A DNA stretch of 64,000 nt, from assembly GCA_030847615.1 (NCBI GenBank), contig JAUMIR010000003.1, positions 33,726,501 through 33,790,500 on the forward strand, in the 5' to 3' direction. Shown here one piece after another: positions 61,001 through 64,000 of the stretch. The notes below the pieces were generated by a model that had not been told where the DNA came from, did no database searches, and was given only the letters and a program-made list of their open reading frames with translations. The translations under genes and the position numbers were made by a program. The DNA comes from Gambelia wislizenii (taxonomy: Eukaryota > Chordata > Lepidosauria > Squamata > Crotaphytidae). Position 1 is the first letter of the stretch. Every line of letters begins with the position of its first letter.

Positions 61001-61726
61001 TCTAGAGACTAGGACATGGAGCAATGGATTCAAACCACAGGAAAAGAGATTCCACCTAAATGTTAGGAAGAACGTCCTGACAGAGCTGTTTATGACAGTG
61101 GAATGTGCTACTCAGAGTGTGGTGGAACCTCCATCTTTGGAGGTTTTTAAACAGAGGCTGGATGGCCATCTGCTGGGCGTGCTTTGATTGTGTGTTCCTG
61201 CATGGCAAGGGGTTGGACTGGATTGCCCTTGTGGTCTCTTCCTACTCTATGATTCTATTGTCTCCAAATACTTACTAGGCATAGCTTAAAACTGGATGGT
61301 TGTAGCCCAAAAGTCTGGAGGGCATGAGTTTGCCTCTCCATGGTGCAGCTTTTAAGCAACATATTGACATTATGGGGTGGTGTGGTTTTTTGGGTCTAAG
61401 TTAAAAGTCATGGTTAGTATGGTTATTTCCCCCACCCCCCATGATCCACAAGAGGAGCACCTTGTTTTGAATTCTGTATGATACTAGTATGTTCCCCTTT
61501 TGTAGTTTAGCCATCATATAATTTTGCTCAATAGCATTTACCACACTACACTACATTTCTATTGCTCTAGGTGAGAAATTATTTCTGTTTATATTTCCTG
61601 TGTTCTGTAGGATTAAATCTTAATGTGGGTTGCAAAATGGACAGTAATCACAAGAGTAAAATTCATACAGAGAAAAATTCTCCAACATTAATTACTAAAG
61701 AGAAGGGACATATTGTTGTGGATTAA
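23256..61726 (+). CDS. CARD-less FIIND (ZU5-UPA) protein, CARD8/NLRP1-type, 15 exons
   Basis: Assembled by eye from 15 exons; all introns are GT-AG and phases agree at every junction (1335 nt, 444 residues plus stop). Layout: residues 1-12 start; about 13-75 acidic Ser/Asp/Glu-rich; about 84-114 linker with HCEHC; 115-226 ZU5-like half; 227-363 UPA half; 364-444 tail with RRRK at 383-386. The ZU5 half has [24 protein letters not shown] and FHFKNNG; the UPA half has [13 protein letters not shown] and [18 protein letters not shown] proteins normally self-cleave between the halves and carry a C-terminal CARD. Here the Ser (S227) and His (H200) are kept, the residue before the Ser is Leu, and there is no CARD. 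UNC5, ankyrin and PIDD are less likely: no transmembrane segment, ankyrin repeats, LRRs or death domain. A CARD on an alternative 3' exon outside the window cannot be excluded. Confidence 0.85.
23985..24058. repeat. (TA)n microsatellite
   Basis: Alternating TA with a few interruptions. A second, shorter (TA)n run lies at about 24356-24383. Confidence 0.95.
24775..24912. mobile_element. Small palindromic MITE
   Basis: Inverted ends GCACTATGATTCTGCTTTAA / TTAAAGTGGAATCATAGTGC. 56060-56200 shows a decayed relative with CTACAAATCCCATGATACTATAG. Confidence 0.6.
25270..25522 (+). mobile_element. 5S-related SINE, decayed
   Basis: The tail GGAACTGGCAAAACCACCTCTTG...TTCCTTGCCTAAAAACA...GGTCGATGGATGACTTGAAGACACA(CA)n matches that of the clearer copy at 44520-44755. 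The 5S-like part (AGATCAGACAGGATCTGGTGC... ACCTGGTGCTG) is weak. Confidence 0.55.
28118..28405. mobile_element. Penelope-like head-to-head palindrome
   Basis: Two arms of about 115 nt (28163-28277 and 28291-28405) are inverted copies around a short centre near 28284. Each carries TTCTCTGAAGATGCCAGCC, CAGATGCAGGC and ATCAGGAATAAAC, then a copy of CCAGAAC...GGCCTCACAGCC. The right arm keeps CTGAAGA (28326-28332), a GCC/GGC helix, GAAA (28353-28356) and a possible ATTCT/GGAAT outer helix, which together resemble a hammerhead ribozyme core. Penelope-like elements are known to carry such motifs in their terminal repeats. The base after CTGAAGA would need to bulge, so activity is doubtful. Confidence 0.6.
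28613..29250. mobile_element. Unclassified DNA-transposon-like repeat
   Basis: A long GC-rich stretch with several overlapping spurious frames. Its first 300 bp recur at 9120-9420 and, inverted, near 10760-10990. The left edge GGGGTTGTCTAAATG may pair with the right edge CTTGTATAGATGGGCC only loosely. The family is not identified. Confidence 0.4.
29738..29905 (-). mobile_element. Sauria-type SINE
   Basis: Minus strand: tail ATTGTTGTTCTTGTGTGCCTTCAAGTC, then GAGTGTGACTTGCTCAGGGTCACCCAGTGGG, then a tRNA-like head with TTTGAACCCTGGTCTCCAGAGTC. Confidence 0.7.
30028..30254. mobile_element. Tigger-like (Tc1/mariner) MITE, intact ends
   Basis: Starts CAGTTGTCCCTCC and ends GGGACAACTG, with TA on both sides (30026-30027 and 30255-30256). 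This is the canonical Tc1/mariner target duplication. Internal sequence matches the copies at 15564 and 61887. Confidence 0.85.
31742..31770 (+). CDS. FIIND gene exon 2 (29 nt)
   Basis: Acceptor TTTTATTTTTCAG, donor AAAG|GTAATT. With AG from exon 1 it codes [10 protein letters not shown]. Phase 2 in, phase 1 out. Confidence 0.75.
32068..32284 (+). mobile_element. tRNA-derived SINE
   Basis: Head GGTGGCTCAGTGGTTAAATGCC...GTGAGTTCAATCTC, body GGTAAAATGAGTACCCAGCTTG and GTAAACCACTTAGGGAGTGC, ending GATAAGCGGTATAGAAAT...GCTATTGCTATT. Related in its head to 21108-21381 and 45893-46152, but with a different tail. Confidence 0.7.
33375..33850 (-). mobile_element. RTE-like LINE ORF2 C-terminal fragment
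   Basis: The minus-strand frame reads [39 protein letters not shown] and [13 protein letters not shown]. This 'RLRW-GHV-RM / GAPKKRYKD' block is common at the C-terminus of several RTE-type LINEs. It then runs into [20 protein letters not shown]. The same chimeric arrangement recurs at 56215-56580, so the junction belongs to the element. Confidence 0.6.
34210..34263 (+). CDS. FIIND gene exon 3 (54 nt)
   Basis: Acceptor CAATAATAG, donor TTGG|GTAAAT. Codes [18 protein letters not shown]. Phase 1-1, so it could be skipped without a frameshift. An alternative acceptor four bases downstream breaks the frame. Confidence 0.7.
34264..35915 (+). other. Intron 3
   Basis: Includes a 19-nt direct repeat near 35688-35731 (two copies of a 'TCACTTGTCCCA...AC' phrase). 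No other gene is seen. Confidence 0.6.
35916..35966 (+). CDS. FIIND gene exon 4 (51 nt)
   Basis: Acceptor TTCATTTTGCAAAG, donor TCTG|GTCAGT. Codes [17 protein letters not shown], rich in casein-kinase-2-like S-x-x-D/E sites. Phase 1-1. Confidence 0.75.
35967..37050 (+). other. Intron 4
   Basis: 1.1 kb. 36170-36195 carries a tiny inverted CR1 end (CATAGAATCATAGAGTTGG). 36420-36505 is MITE-like. A G run lies at 36529-36537. Confidence 0.6.
37051..37080 (+). CDS. FIIND gene exon 5 (30 nt)
   Basis: Acceptor CCTTTTCTTTTACAG, donor CCAA|GTGAGT. Codes [10 protein letters not shown]. Phase 1-1. Confidence 0.75.
37281..37490 (-). mobile_element. Sauria-type SINE
   Basis: GTTGTTGTGTGCCTACAAG tail, CCTAAGGTCACCCAGCAGG, then head ATTCGAACCCTGGTCTTCAGAGTCC on the minus strand. 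Confidence 0.7.
38395..38910 (+). pseudogene. CIRBP-like processed pseudogene
   Basis: An intronless copy of a cold-inducible RNA-binding protein (CIRBP/RBM3 type). The reading begins in the DEGKLFV-type start (about 38397), covers the RRM ([56 protein letters not shown]) and enters the Gly/Arg-rich tail. Two stop codons lie near 38456 and 38478, and the RGG region is frameshifted after about 38740. The final residues can be followed to AATGAGTAA near 38905. It sits in intron 5 of the FIIND gene, same strand. The 3' UTR appears to follow and is interrupted by the MITE at 39039-39370. CIRBP fits better than RBM3 by the tail sequence. Confidence 0.85.
39039..39370. mobile_element. Foldback MITE with ~150-bp inverted arms
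   Basis: Left arm GGACTTTTTCAGATGAACC...CTCCGCGGCAGGGGGCAG...GTTACCCTCTGTG; right arm is its inverted copy, ending CTGAAAAAGTCCG. The centre, near 39203, is itself a hairpin (TTTTTATTCAC / GTGAATAAAAA). The arms are about 90% alike. No coding sequence. The transposon superfamily is not identified. Confidence 0.8.
39715..40106. mobile_element. Mariner-like MITE
   Basis: Ends AGTCGGCCCTCCACATT / AAATGTGGAGGGCCGACT in inverted orientation, with TA at both edges. It has a poly-G run at about 39894-39907. Related in style to the Tigger-like copies but a different family. Confidence 0.75.
40207..40336. mobile_element. hAT-like palindromic MITE
   Basis: Starts AGCGGTTCCCAAACTTTGG and ends CCAAAGTTTGAGAACCAC, near-perfect inverted ends. 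The interior has CTGGGAGCTGAAGTC. Similar interiors occur at 33930-34005, 36430-36500 and 57975-58090. Confidence 0.75.
41787..41834 (+). CDS. FIIND gene exon 6 (48 nt)
   Basis: Acceptor TCTTATTTTTTAACAG, donor TCAG|GTACAA. Codes [16 protein letters not shown]. Phase 1-1. Last of the symmetrical small exons. Confidence 0.75.
41935..41978 (+). CDS. FIIND gene exon 7 (44 nt)
   Basis: Acceptor GATTCAATTTAG, donor GCAA|GTAGGT. Codes [15 protein letters not shown]. Phase 1 in, 0 out. The HCEHC pair could bind metal, but the motif is too short to claim so. Confidence 0.7.
42082..42131 (+). CDS. FIIND gene exon 8 (50 nt)
   Basis: Codes [16 protein letters not shown] and ends CTCTG|GTAGGT in phase 2, fitting exon 9. 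The acceptor (AAAAATTAAAG) has an A run in place of a pyrimidine tract and is the weakest site of the gene, though a T-rich tract lies about 25 nt upstream. Confidence 0.65.
42132..43682 (+). other. Intron 8
   Basis: 1.55 kb, AT-rich. No recognisable repeat or exon. Confidence 0.6.
43683..43903 (+). CDS. FIIND gene exon 9 (ZU5 half, first part)
   Basis: Residues 115-188. Contains [29 protein letters not shown] and [14 protein letters not shown]. These are the conserved beta strands that begin the FIIND of CARD8 and NLRP1. Donor AATG|GTAAGG. Phase 2 in, 1 out. Confidence 0.9.
43997..44247 (+). CDS. FIIND gene exon 10 (cleavage-site exon)
   Basis: Residues 189-272. Carries FHFKNNG, with the candidate catalytic His at 44029-44031, and SSLSPVG, with the candidate nucleophile Ser at 44110-44112. 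They are 27 residues apart, the spacing I recall for CARD8 His270-Ser297. Where CARD8 has Glu four residues after the His there is Asn (44041-44043). Where CARD8 has Phe before the Ser there is Leu (TTG, 44107-44109). The UPA half then begins. Donor AAAG|GTAAGG, phase 0. Confidence 0.9.
44520..44755 (+). mobile_element. 5S rRNA-derived SINE
   Basis: The head follows 5S rRNA: a decayed 5' half (GATGCTGTACCACCAAA, AGCTATTAAGCAG), then a clear 3' half (CTGGTTAGTACTTGGATGGGATGCC... ACCAAGTGCTGTAGGC). Then the SINE body (GGCAAACCACTTCTGAGTATTGCTTGCCTAAG) and tail (CAACTTGAAGGCG)(CA)n. 5S-derived SINEs with this tail are known from lizards. Confidence 0.8.
45893..46152 (-). mobile_element. tRNA-derived SINE
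   Basis: About 95% like 21108-21381: TTATACCCCGCTCTTCAGCCACAAGGC...GGAATCGAACTTGCAACG...GCACTGCACCACC. Confidence 0.75.
46178..47405. mobile_element. hAT-like element, interrupted
   Basis: Ends CAGCCTTTCTCAGCC and GGTTGAGAAATGCTG are inverted, with CTTTAGG duplicated on both sides (46171-46177 and 47406-47412). It is the same family as the short copy at 60304-60500 but contains an inverted CR1 end (46388-46690) and about 600 bp of other sequence. Confidence 0.65.
46388..46690 (-). mobile_element. CR1 3'-end fragment
   Basis: The minus strand ends in the CR1 signature (AGAATCATAGAATCATAGAGTTGGAAGAGACC read on plus), followed by the C-terminal ORF2 region (CTCTGGAGCAGCAG, GGTGGAATCTCTTTTCC). 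Confidence 0.8.
47406..48770 (-). pseudogene. Mariner transposase remnant
   Basis: Minus-strand DD34D transposase. The N-terminal HTH part ([18 protein letters not shown], 48596-48470) is separated from the rest by an inserted LINE 3' fragment. The remainder has [32 protein letters not shown], a decayed CDE-W block with a stop, [10 protein letters not shown] and [13 protein letters not shown]. The third catalytic Asp, expected after PC, is Asn. Several frameshifts and the hAT-like edge at 47406 complete the decay. Its source was an autonomous mariner now dead in this copy. Confidence 0.85.
48090..48468 (-). mobile_element. LINE 3'-end fragment inside the mariner remnant
   Basis: AAAGTTATTTATATCCCGCCTCTC...GGGGCGGCTTACAAC, then phrases such as AGCTTTTTAAAAGC and GCAGGCAGTTTCATAA. 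It resembles the antisense 3' end of an L2-type LINE, like 13322-13912 and 52025-52510. It splits the transposase. Confidence 0.5.
48880..49092 (-). mobile_element. Sauria-type SINE
   Basis: GTGTGCCTTCAAGTCATTACG, GGTTTCCTTGGCAAGG, GAGCGGGGAGTCAAACCC, CCAACACTCAAACCACTACATCATGC: complete on the minus strand. Confidence 0.75.
49720..49851 (+). CDS. FIIND gene exon 11 (UPA)
   Basis: Residues 273-316. Codes [20 protein letters not shown] and [18 protein letters not shown], which align with the CARD8/NLRP1 UPA block that ends in a conserved 'Y-x-(V/L)-x-S' strand. Acceptor TTTTTTTTTAATTTTAG, donor GAG|GTACGT. Phase 0-0. Confidence 0.85.
50058..50196 (+). CDS. FIIND gene exon 12 (end of UPA)
   Basis: Residues 317-363. 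Codes [26 protein letters not shown] and [12 protein letters not shown], matching the last UPA strands ('F-x-x-Y... P-x-x-L... VW'). Donor GAAA|GTAAGA, phase 1. In CARD8 and NLRP1 the linker to the CARD starts right after this. Confidence 0.85.
50428..50665. mobile_element. Tigger-like MITE
   Basis: AGACCTCCATATCTGCAGGGG at one edge, CCTGCAGATATGGGAGTCTA inverted at the other. The interior has GGATAATAGCGAACCC. Related to but distinct from the CAGTTGTCCC copies. Confidence 0.6.
52025..52510 (-). mobile_element. LINE 3'-end fragment with (TAA)n tail
   Basis: The (TAA)n run at 52026-52083 is followed by ACTCTCCTCTCTCTATGGATTGG and, on the minus strand, a frame resembling the C-terminus of L2-type LINEs (TTTAAACTCAGACAG... 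CCACAATTTGGG). It is the same general type as 48090-48468. Confidence 0.5.
54354..54407 (+). CDS. FIIND gene exon 13 (tail)
   Basis: Codes [18 protein letters not shown]. Acceptor TTTCTGTCTAACAG, donor AATG|GTAAGT. Phase 1-1. Not similar to a CARD helix. Confidence 0.75.
54408..55774 (+). other. Intron 13
   Basis: 55060-55556 is a LINE-like 3' end (GTTTCAAAGTCTGGGAGAGCCACCGAGAGGGCC ... GAAGAGCGGGGTATAAATA) with an (AAAC)n tail at about 55529-55556. The ORF at 55137 lies in it and is not a host exon. Confidence 0.55.
55775..55852 (+). CDS. FIIND gene exon 14 (tail, basic)
   Basis: Codes [20 protein letters not shown] and then LKGNVP. Acceptor TTTGTTTTCCTCAG, donor CCAG|GTAAAG. Phase 1-1. The RRRK cluster could be a nuclear-localisation or phosphorylation-controlled site (inference only). 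Confidence 0.75.
56215..56580 (+). mobile_element. RTE-like LINE ORF2 C-terminal fragment
   Basis: Same segment as 33375-33850, in the other orientation: AGGGGCACTCCAAAAAAGCG ([15 protein letters not shown]), then [20 protein letters not shown] to a TGA near 56567. Confidence 0.6.
58255..58330 (+). mobile_element. Sauria-type SINE tail fragment
   Basis: GGAAATGACTTGAAGGCACA(TAAC)(AAC)n without the tRNA head. Confidence 0.5.
59402..59622 (-). mobile_element. Sauria-type SINE
   Basis: GGGCCTTCAAGTTGACTCTGACTTATGG, GGGTTTTCTTGACAAGATTT, TTTGAACCCTGGTCTCCAGCAG, CACCGCTATACCATACTGGCTC on the plus strand; antisense orientation. Confidence 0.75.
60304..60500. mobile_element. hAT-like MITE, short copy
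   Basis: CAGCCTTTCTCGACC ... GGTTCCAGGGAACCCCAGTTGAGAAGCGCTGC. The flanks CCCTGGAG and CCTTGGAG look like an 8-bp target duplication with one change, as expected for hAT. Confidence 0.7.
60826..61262 (+). mobile_element. CR1 3'-end fragment
   Basis: Follows CR1 ORF2 (AGAGGTGACATGATAGCCATGTTTAAATATTTGAAGGGATG) to TGGTGGAACCTCCATC and the 3' signature CTACTCTATGATTCTAT. It is decayed by several indels, including an insertion at about 60895-60910. Confidence 0.85.
61611..61726 (+). CDS. FIIND gene exon 15 (last coding exon and stop)
   Basis: Acceptor TTTCCTGTGTTCTGTAG. Codes [17 protein letters not shown] ... [13 protein letters not shown] and TAA at 61724-61726. Phase 1 in. The polar, Lys-rich end has no CARD helix pattern. 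Confidence 0.75.
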
Positions 61727-61796
61727 CCAGTGTGAGATATTTTGGCTCAATTTATGGTTAATTGTAGATATTTTATCACATCCTGATATATTCTGG

Positions 61797-61802
61797 AATA
61801 AA
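61797..61802 (+). terminator. Poly(A) signal of the FIIND gene
   Basis: AATAAA 71 bp after the stop codon, within GGAATAAATCC. Its position supports exon 15 as a genuine 3' end. Confidence 0.65.
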
Positions 61803-61886
61803 TCCAATGTTTTTGCAAGATATATTAAAACATCAACAATGAAAATATATATAAGGGGCTTAACACTAGTGCCTTAGAAAACCAAG

Positions 61887-62418
61887 TATAGTTGTTCCTC
61901 AACATTCACGGATTTGAGTATTCATGGCTTGAAAATACCCTTTACCCTTCTTTACCCTTTGGTATGTCTAGCAAGTAGACAATAAATATTCTTGTCTGGT
62001 AAAGGGTAAAATTTCTTTACCCCTTGAATATATTTTGTTGCTGCGGGCCCCTAAAACTTAACTCAGGATTTTAAAACAACATCATCATCATCATCATCAT
62101 CATAATATATGATAATACCTAATAATAGCAACAATAACAACAATGCAATTACACCATCCATGAAACCTTCCCTCAGAGGCTCTGGAGCAGGAGAGAAGAC
62201 TTTTCTCCTGATTCTTCCAGCAAGTTTGTGGCTGGAGTGGATTGAAAATATTCTTTAAAAAATAATAATCCAAAAAGCAAACCTTGATTTTGCCATCTTA
62301 TATAATGGACACCATTTTGCTATTCCATTTCATATAATGGGACTTGAGTATTCACGGATTTGGGTATTCACGGGGGGTCCTGGAACCAAACCCCAGCGAA
62401 TGTGAAGGGACAACAGTA
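61887..62418. mobile_element. Tigger-like MITE split by a hAT-like MITE
   Basis: The left edge ATAGTTGTTCCTCAACATTCACGG and the right edge GAAGGGACAACAGTA frame the element. The CTTGAAAATA block breaks off at about 61938 and resumes at about 62243 (TTGAAAATATTCTTTAAAAA). The insert (about 61945-62240) has (ATC)n and CACCATCCATGAAACCTTCCC, the family of 16472-16795. Confidence 0.7.
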
Positions 62419-62681
62419 GTCCTAAATAACATTTGAGGCTACAGTCTTAACCCTACTACAGTAGTAGAAACTGCTACTACTGCTACCACTACTCCCCATC
62501 TAGTTATGTGGAACTGTGTGAAAGGTGTAGTATTGTTCGATCCACATGAGTGTTACAGATTCTTAGCTGGAAATAGAACTGGACGATTACAGTTTGATTA
62601 CTGGATGGCTTTTGTGTTTCTGCCTTTTAAAATCTAGCTGGACCCGGCGTACCATATGCCATTAAAAAACTCTGCCCCTTG

Positions 62682-63205
62682 CCATTCCTCCTCTGCTTGT
62701 TCTTCCCCCCTGCCACCCCCTCTGCTTGTTCTTCCCCCCTGCCACCTCCCTCTACTTGTTCTGCCCCCCTGCCACACCCTCTGCTTGTTCTTCCCCCTGC
62801 CACCCTTCCTCTGCTTATTCTGCCCCCCTGCCACCCTCTCTGCTTGTTCTGCCCCCCTGCCAACCCCACTCTGCTTGTTCTTCCCCCCTGCCACTCTCTC
62901 CACTTGTTCTGTCCTCCTGCCACCCCCTCCACTTGTTCTGCCCCCCTGTCATCCTCCTCTGCTTGTTCTGCCCCCGGCCACCCCCCTCTGCTTGTTCTGC
63001 TCCCCTGCCACCCCCCTCTACTTGTTCTTCCCCCCTGCCCCCCTCCGCTTGTTCTGCCTCATCACCCCCTCTGCTTGTTCTGCCCCCTGCCACCCCCTGC
63101 TTGTTCTGCCCCCTGTCACCTCCTCTGCTTGTTCTGCCCCCCTGCCACCCCCCTCCACTTGTTCTGTCCCGTGCCACCCCCCTCCACTCATTCTGCCCCT
63201 TGTCC
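62682..63205. repeat. ~29-bp minisatellite (CTCTGCTTGTTCTGCCCCCCTGCCACCCC)n
   Basis: About 17-18 imperfect units; each has CTTGTTCT(G/T)C followed by a C run and TGCCAC. Unit length varies from about 25 to 31 bp. Because the unit is stop-poor, long frames are open in all six readings. Variation includes CACTTGTTC and CTTATTC units. Confidence 0.95.
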
Positions 63206-63399
63206 CCCACCCCCTGCACTCCAGCACACACCACATTCACCCCCATGGTACTCCCTCTCCCTCTCCGGCAGCCATGTTTGGAATCTATATGGTCCTGCCC
63301 CCAGTGTGCTGGTTAGCTGCCCAACAGACCTATGATTGGTTGGTCAGGTCCCTACGCAGCCAATCAGCATACTGGAAATGGCAACATACCCAAGAGAAT

Positions 63400-63404
63400 T
63401 TTAT

Positions 63405-63443
<39 letters not shown>
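63400..63443. repeat. (GATA)n microsatellite
   Basis: TAGATAGATAGA... about ten units. Confidence 0.98.
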
Positions 63444-63444
<1 letters not shown>

Positions 63445-64000
63445 TTAATGGGCCACTTAAATTGCTCACACCAACAACCATTTTTCTGGTATCTTATTAC
63501 ATTCAGTTAGAGGGGTTAAGATTTGAAGCCACTGTTCTGCAACCCTGGCTTGTGTGTTTCATGTGGAAAATGTTCTGCATTCAGATTTTTCATTTCTGTC
63601 AAAGGTCTCTTATCTGATCCATAGGTCACAAGTGGTTCTTTCCTCCCTTTGTACAAACCCAGTGCGTCTTCAAGAGATCTCCCCGTCCCCTCTTCCTCTT
63701 CTTTGTCCAGTCCTTGTATGCTTTATTTATGGCTATGTTGATATGCTCCTGTTCTGATTGTCTTTTCATTGTCTTCAAGATGTCTGTTTTCCTACACCAT
63801 TATCTGGTATAAGAAATTTGGAGAAAGAGAATCTCTCCCTGTTTGCTGCCTAGATGAGAAGATGTATCCCAAATGATATTTGAATGCCCCTCTGTTTCTA
63901 TGAGAAGAATAGTGAAGGGGAACCTAAAATGGCTTCACATGTGCTAGTCCCCCAAATGCTTGCATCTCTGTTATTGGGATAAATCCCACTGACCAAAAGG
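63444..64000. other. No gene seen to window end
   Basis: No recognised repeat, exon or RNA gene. The 67-codon frame at 63554 has no motif. Confidence 0.4.

Larger units (their letters stand above)
55853..61610 (+). other. Intron 14
   Basis: 5.8 kb. RTE-like, hAT-like, CR1 and SINE pieces are listed separately. 56590-58250 and 58340-59400 show no gene. No CARD-like exon is found. Confidence 0.6.

Noticed and set aside
62682..63205. Regularly spaced repeat resembling a CRISPR array
   Set aside because: Units are directly adjacent and imperfect, without unique spacers, in a vertebrate genome.
62656..63408. Frames of up to 250 codons with CSAPLP-like or GRGEEQAE-like repeats
   Set aside because: They are translations of a ~29-bp minisatellite and exist in all six frames.
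54408..64000. A CARD exon downstream of the UPA
   Set aside because: None of the open stretches with usable splice sites shows a CARD-like six-helix pattern; the longer ones are LINE, RTE-like, CR1 or minisatellite sequence.

Overview
The window reads as nuclear DNA of a squamate reptile, most likely a lizard. It is AT-rich and intron-dominated. It holds L1 and CR1 LINEs, L2- and RTE-like LINE fragments, tRNA-derived SINEs with an (ACA)n tail, SINEs related to 5S rRNA, mariner/Tigger-like and hAT-like MITEs, and Penelope-like fragments. No bacterial features are present. The lizard call and every repeat family name come from motif recognition, not from a search.

1-12.4 kb is a repeat block. 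A ~930-bp unit occurs twice (1-912 plus 7431-7448, and 9598-10526) and is almost identical in both places. The left copy is split by a 6.5-kb full-length L1 (913-7411) with a 19-bp target-site duplication. That L1 has only two obvious lesions: a nonsense codon in ORF1 and a 1-nt frameshift in ORF2. 12.4-17.8 kb holds an L2-like 3' end, a Tigger-like MITE, a hAT-like MITE and SINEs. 17.8-22.7 kb is a nest of insertions: a hAT-like MITE contains CR1-A, which contains CR1-B, which contains an inverted CR1-C and a SINE.

From 22.8 kb to 61.8 kb lies the one host gene I can support. It starts in a CpG island (about 22.87-23.85 kb). I assembled 15 coding exons on the + strand (23256-61726) whose splice phases agree at all 14 junctions and give one 444-codon reading frame. 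The order is: a short start exon, five tiny exons coding an acidic Ser/Asp/Glu-rich region, two small linker exons, then a FIIND (ZU5-UPA) domain of the CARD8/NLRP1 type, and an 81-residue tail ending at a stop just ahead of an AATAAA signal. No CARD is encoded before that stop. At the self-cleavage site the His and Ser are kept, but the Phe before the Ser is Leu and the Glu near the His is Asn. The gene may therefore encode a CARD-less, possibly non-cleaving FIIND protein. That functional reading is inference.

The introns carry a CIRBP-like processed pseudogene split by a foldback MITE (intron 5), a broken mariner transposase (intron 10), a Penelope-like palindrome with a hammerhead-like core (intron 1), and many SINEs and MITEs. 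Downstream of the gene are a Tigger-like MITE interrupted by a hAT-like MITE, a ~29-bp minisatellite (62.68-63.21 kb) and a GATA microsatellite.
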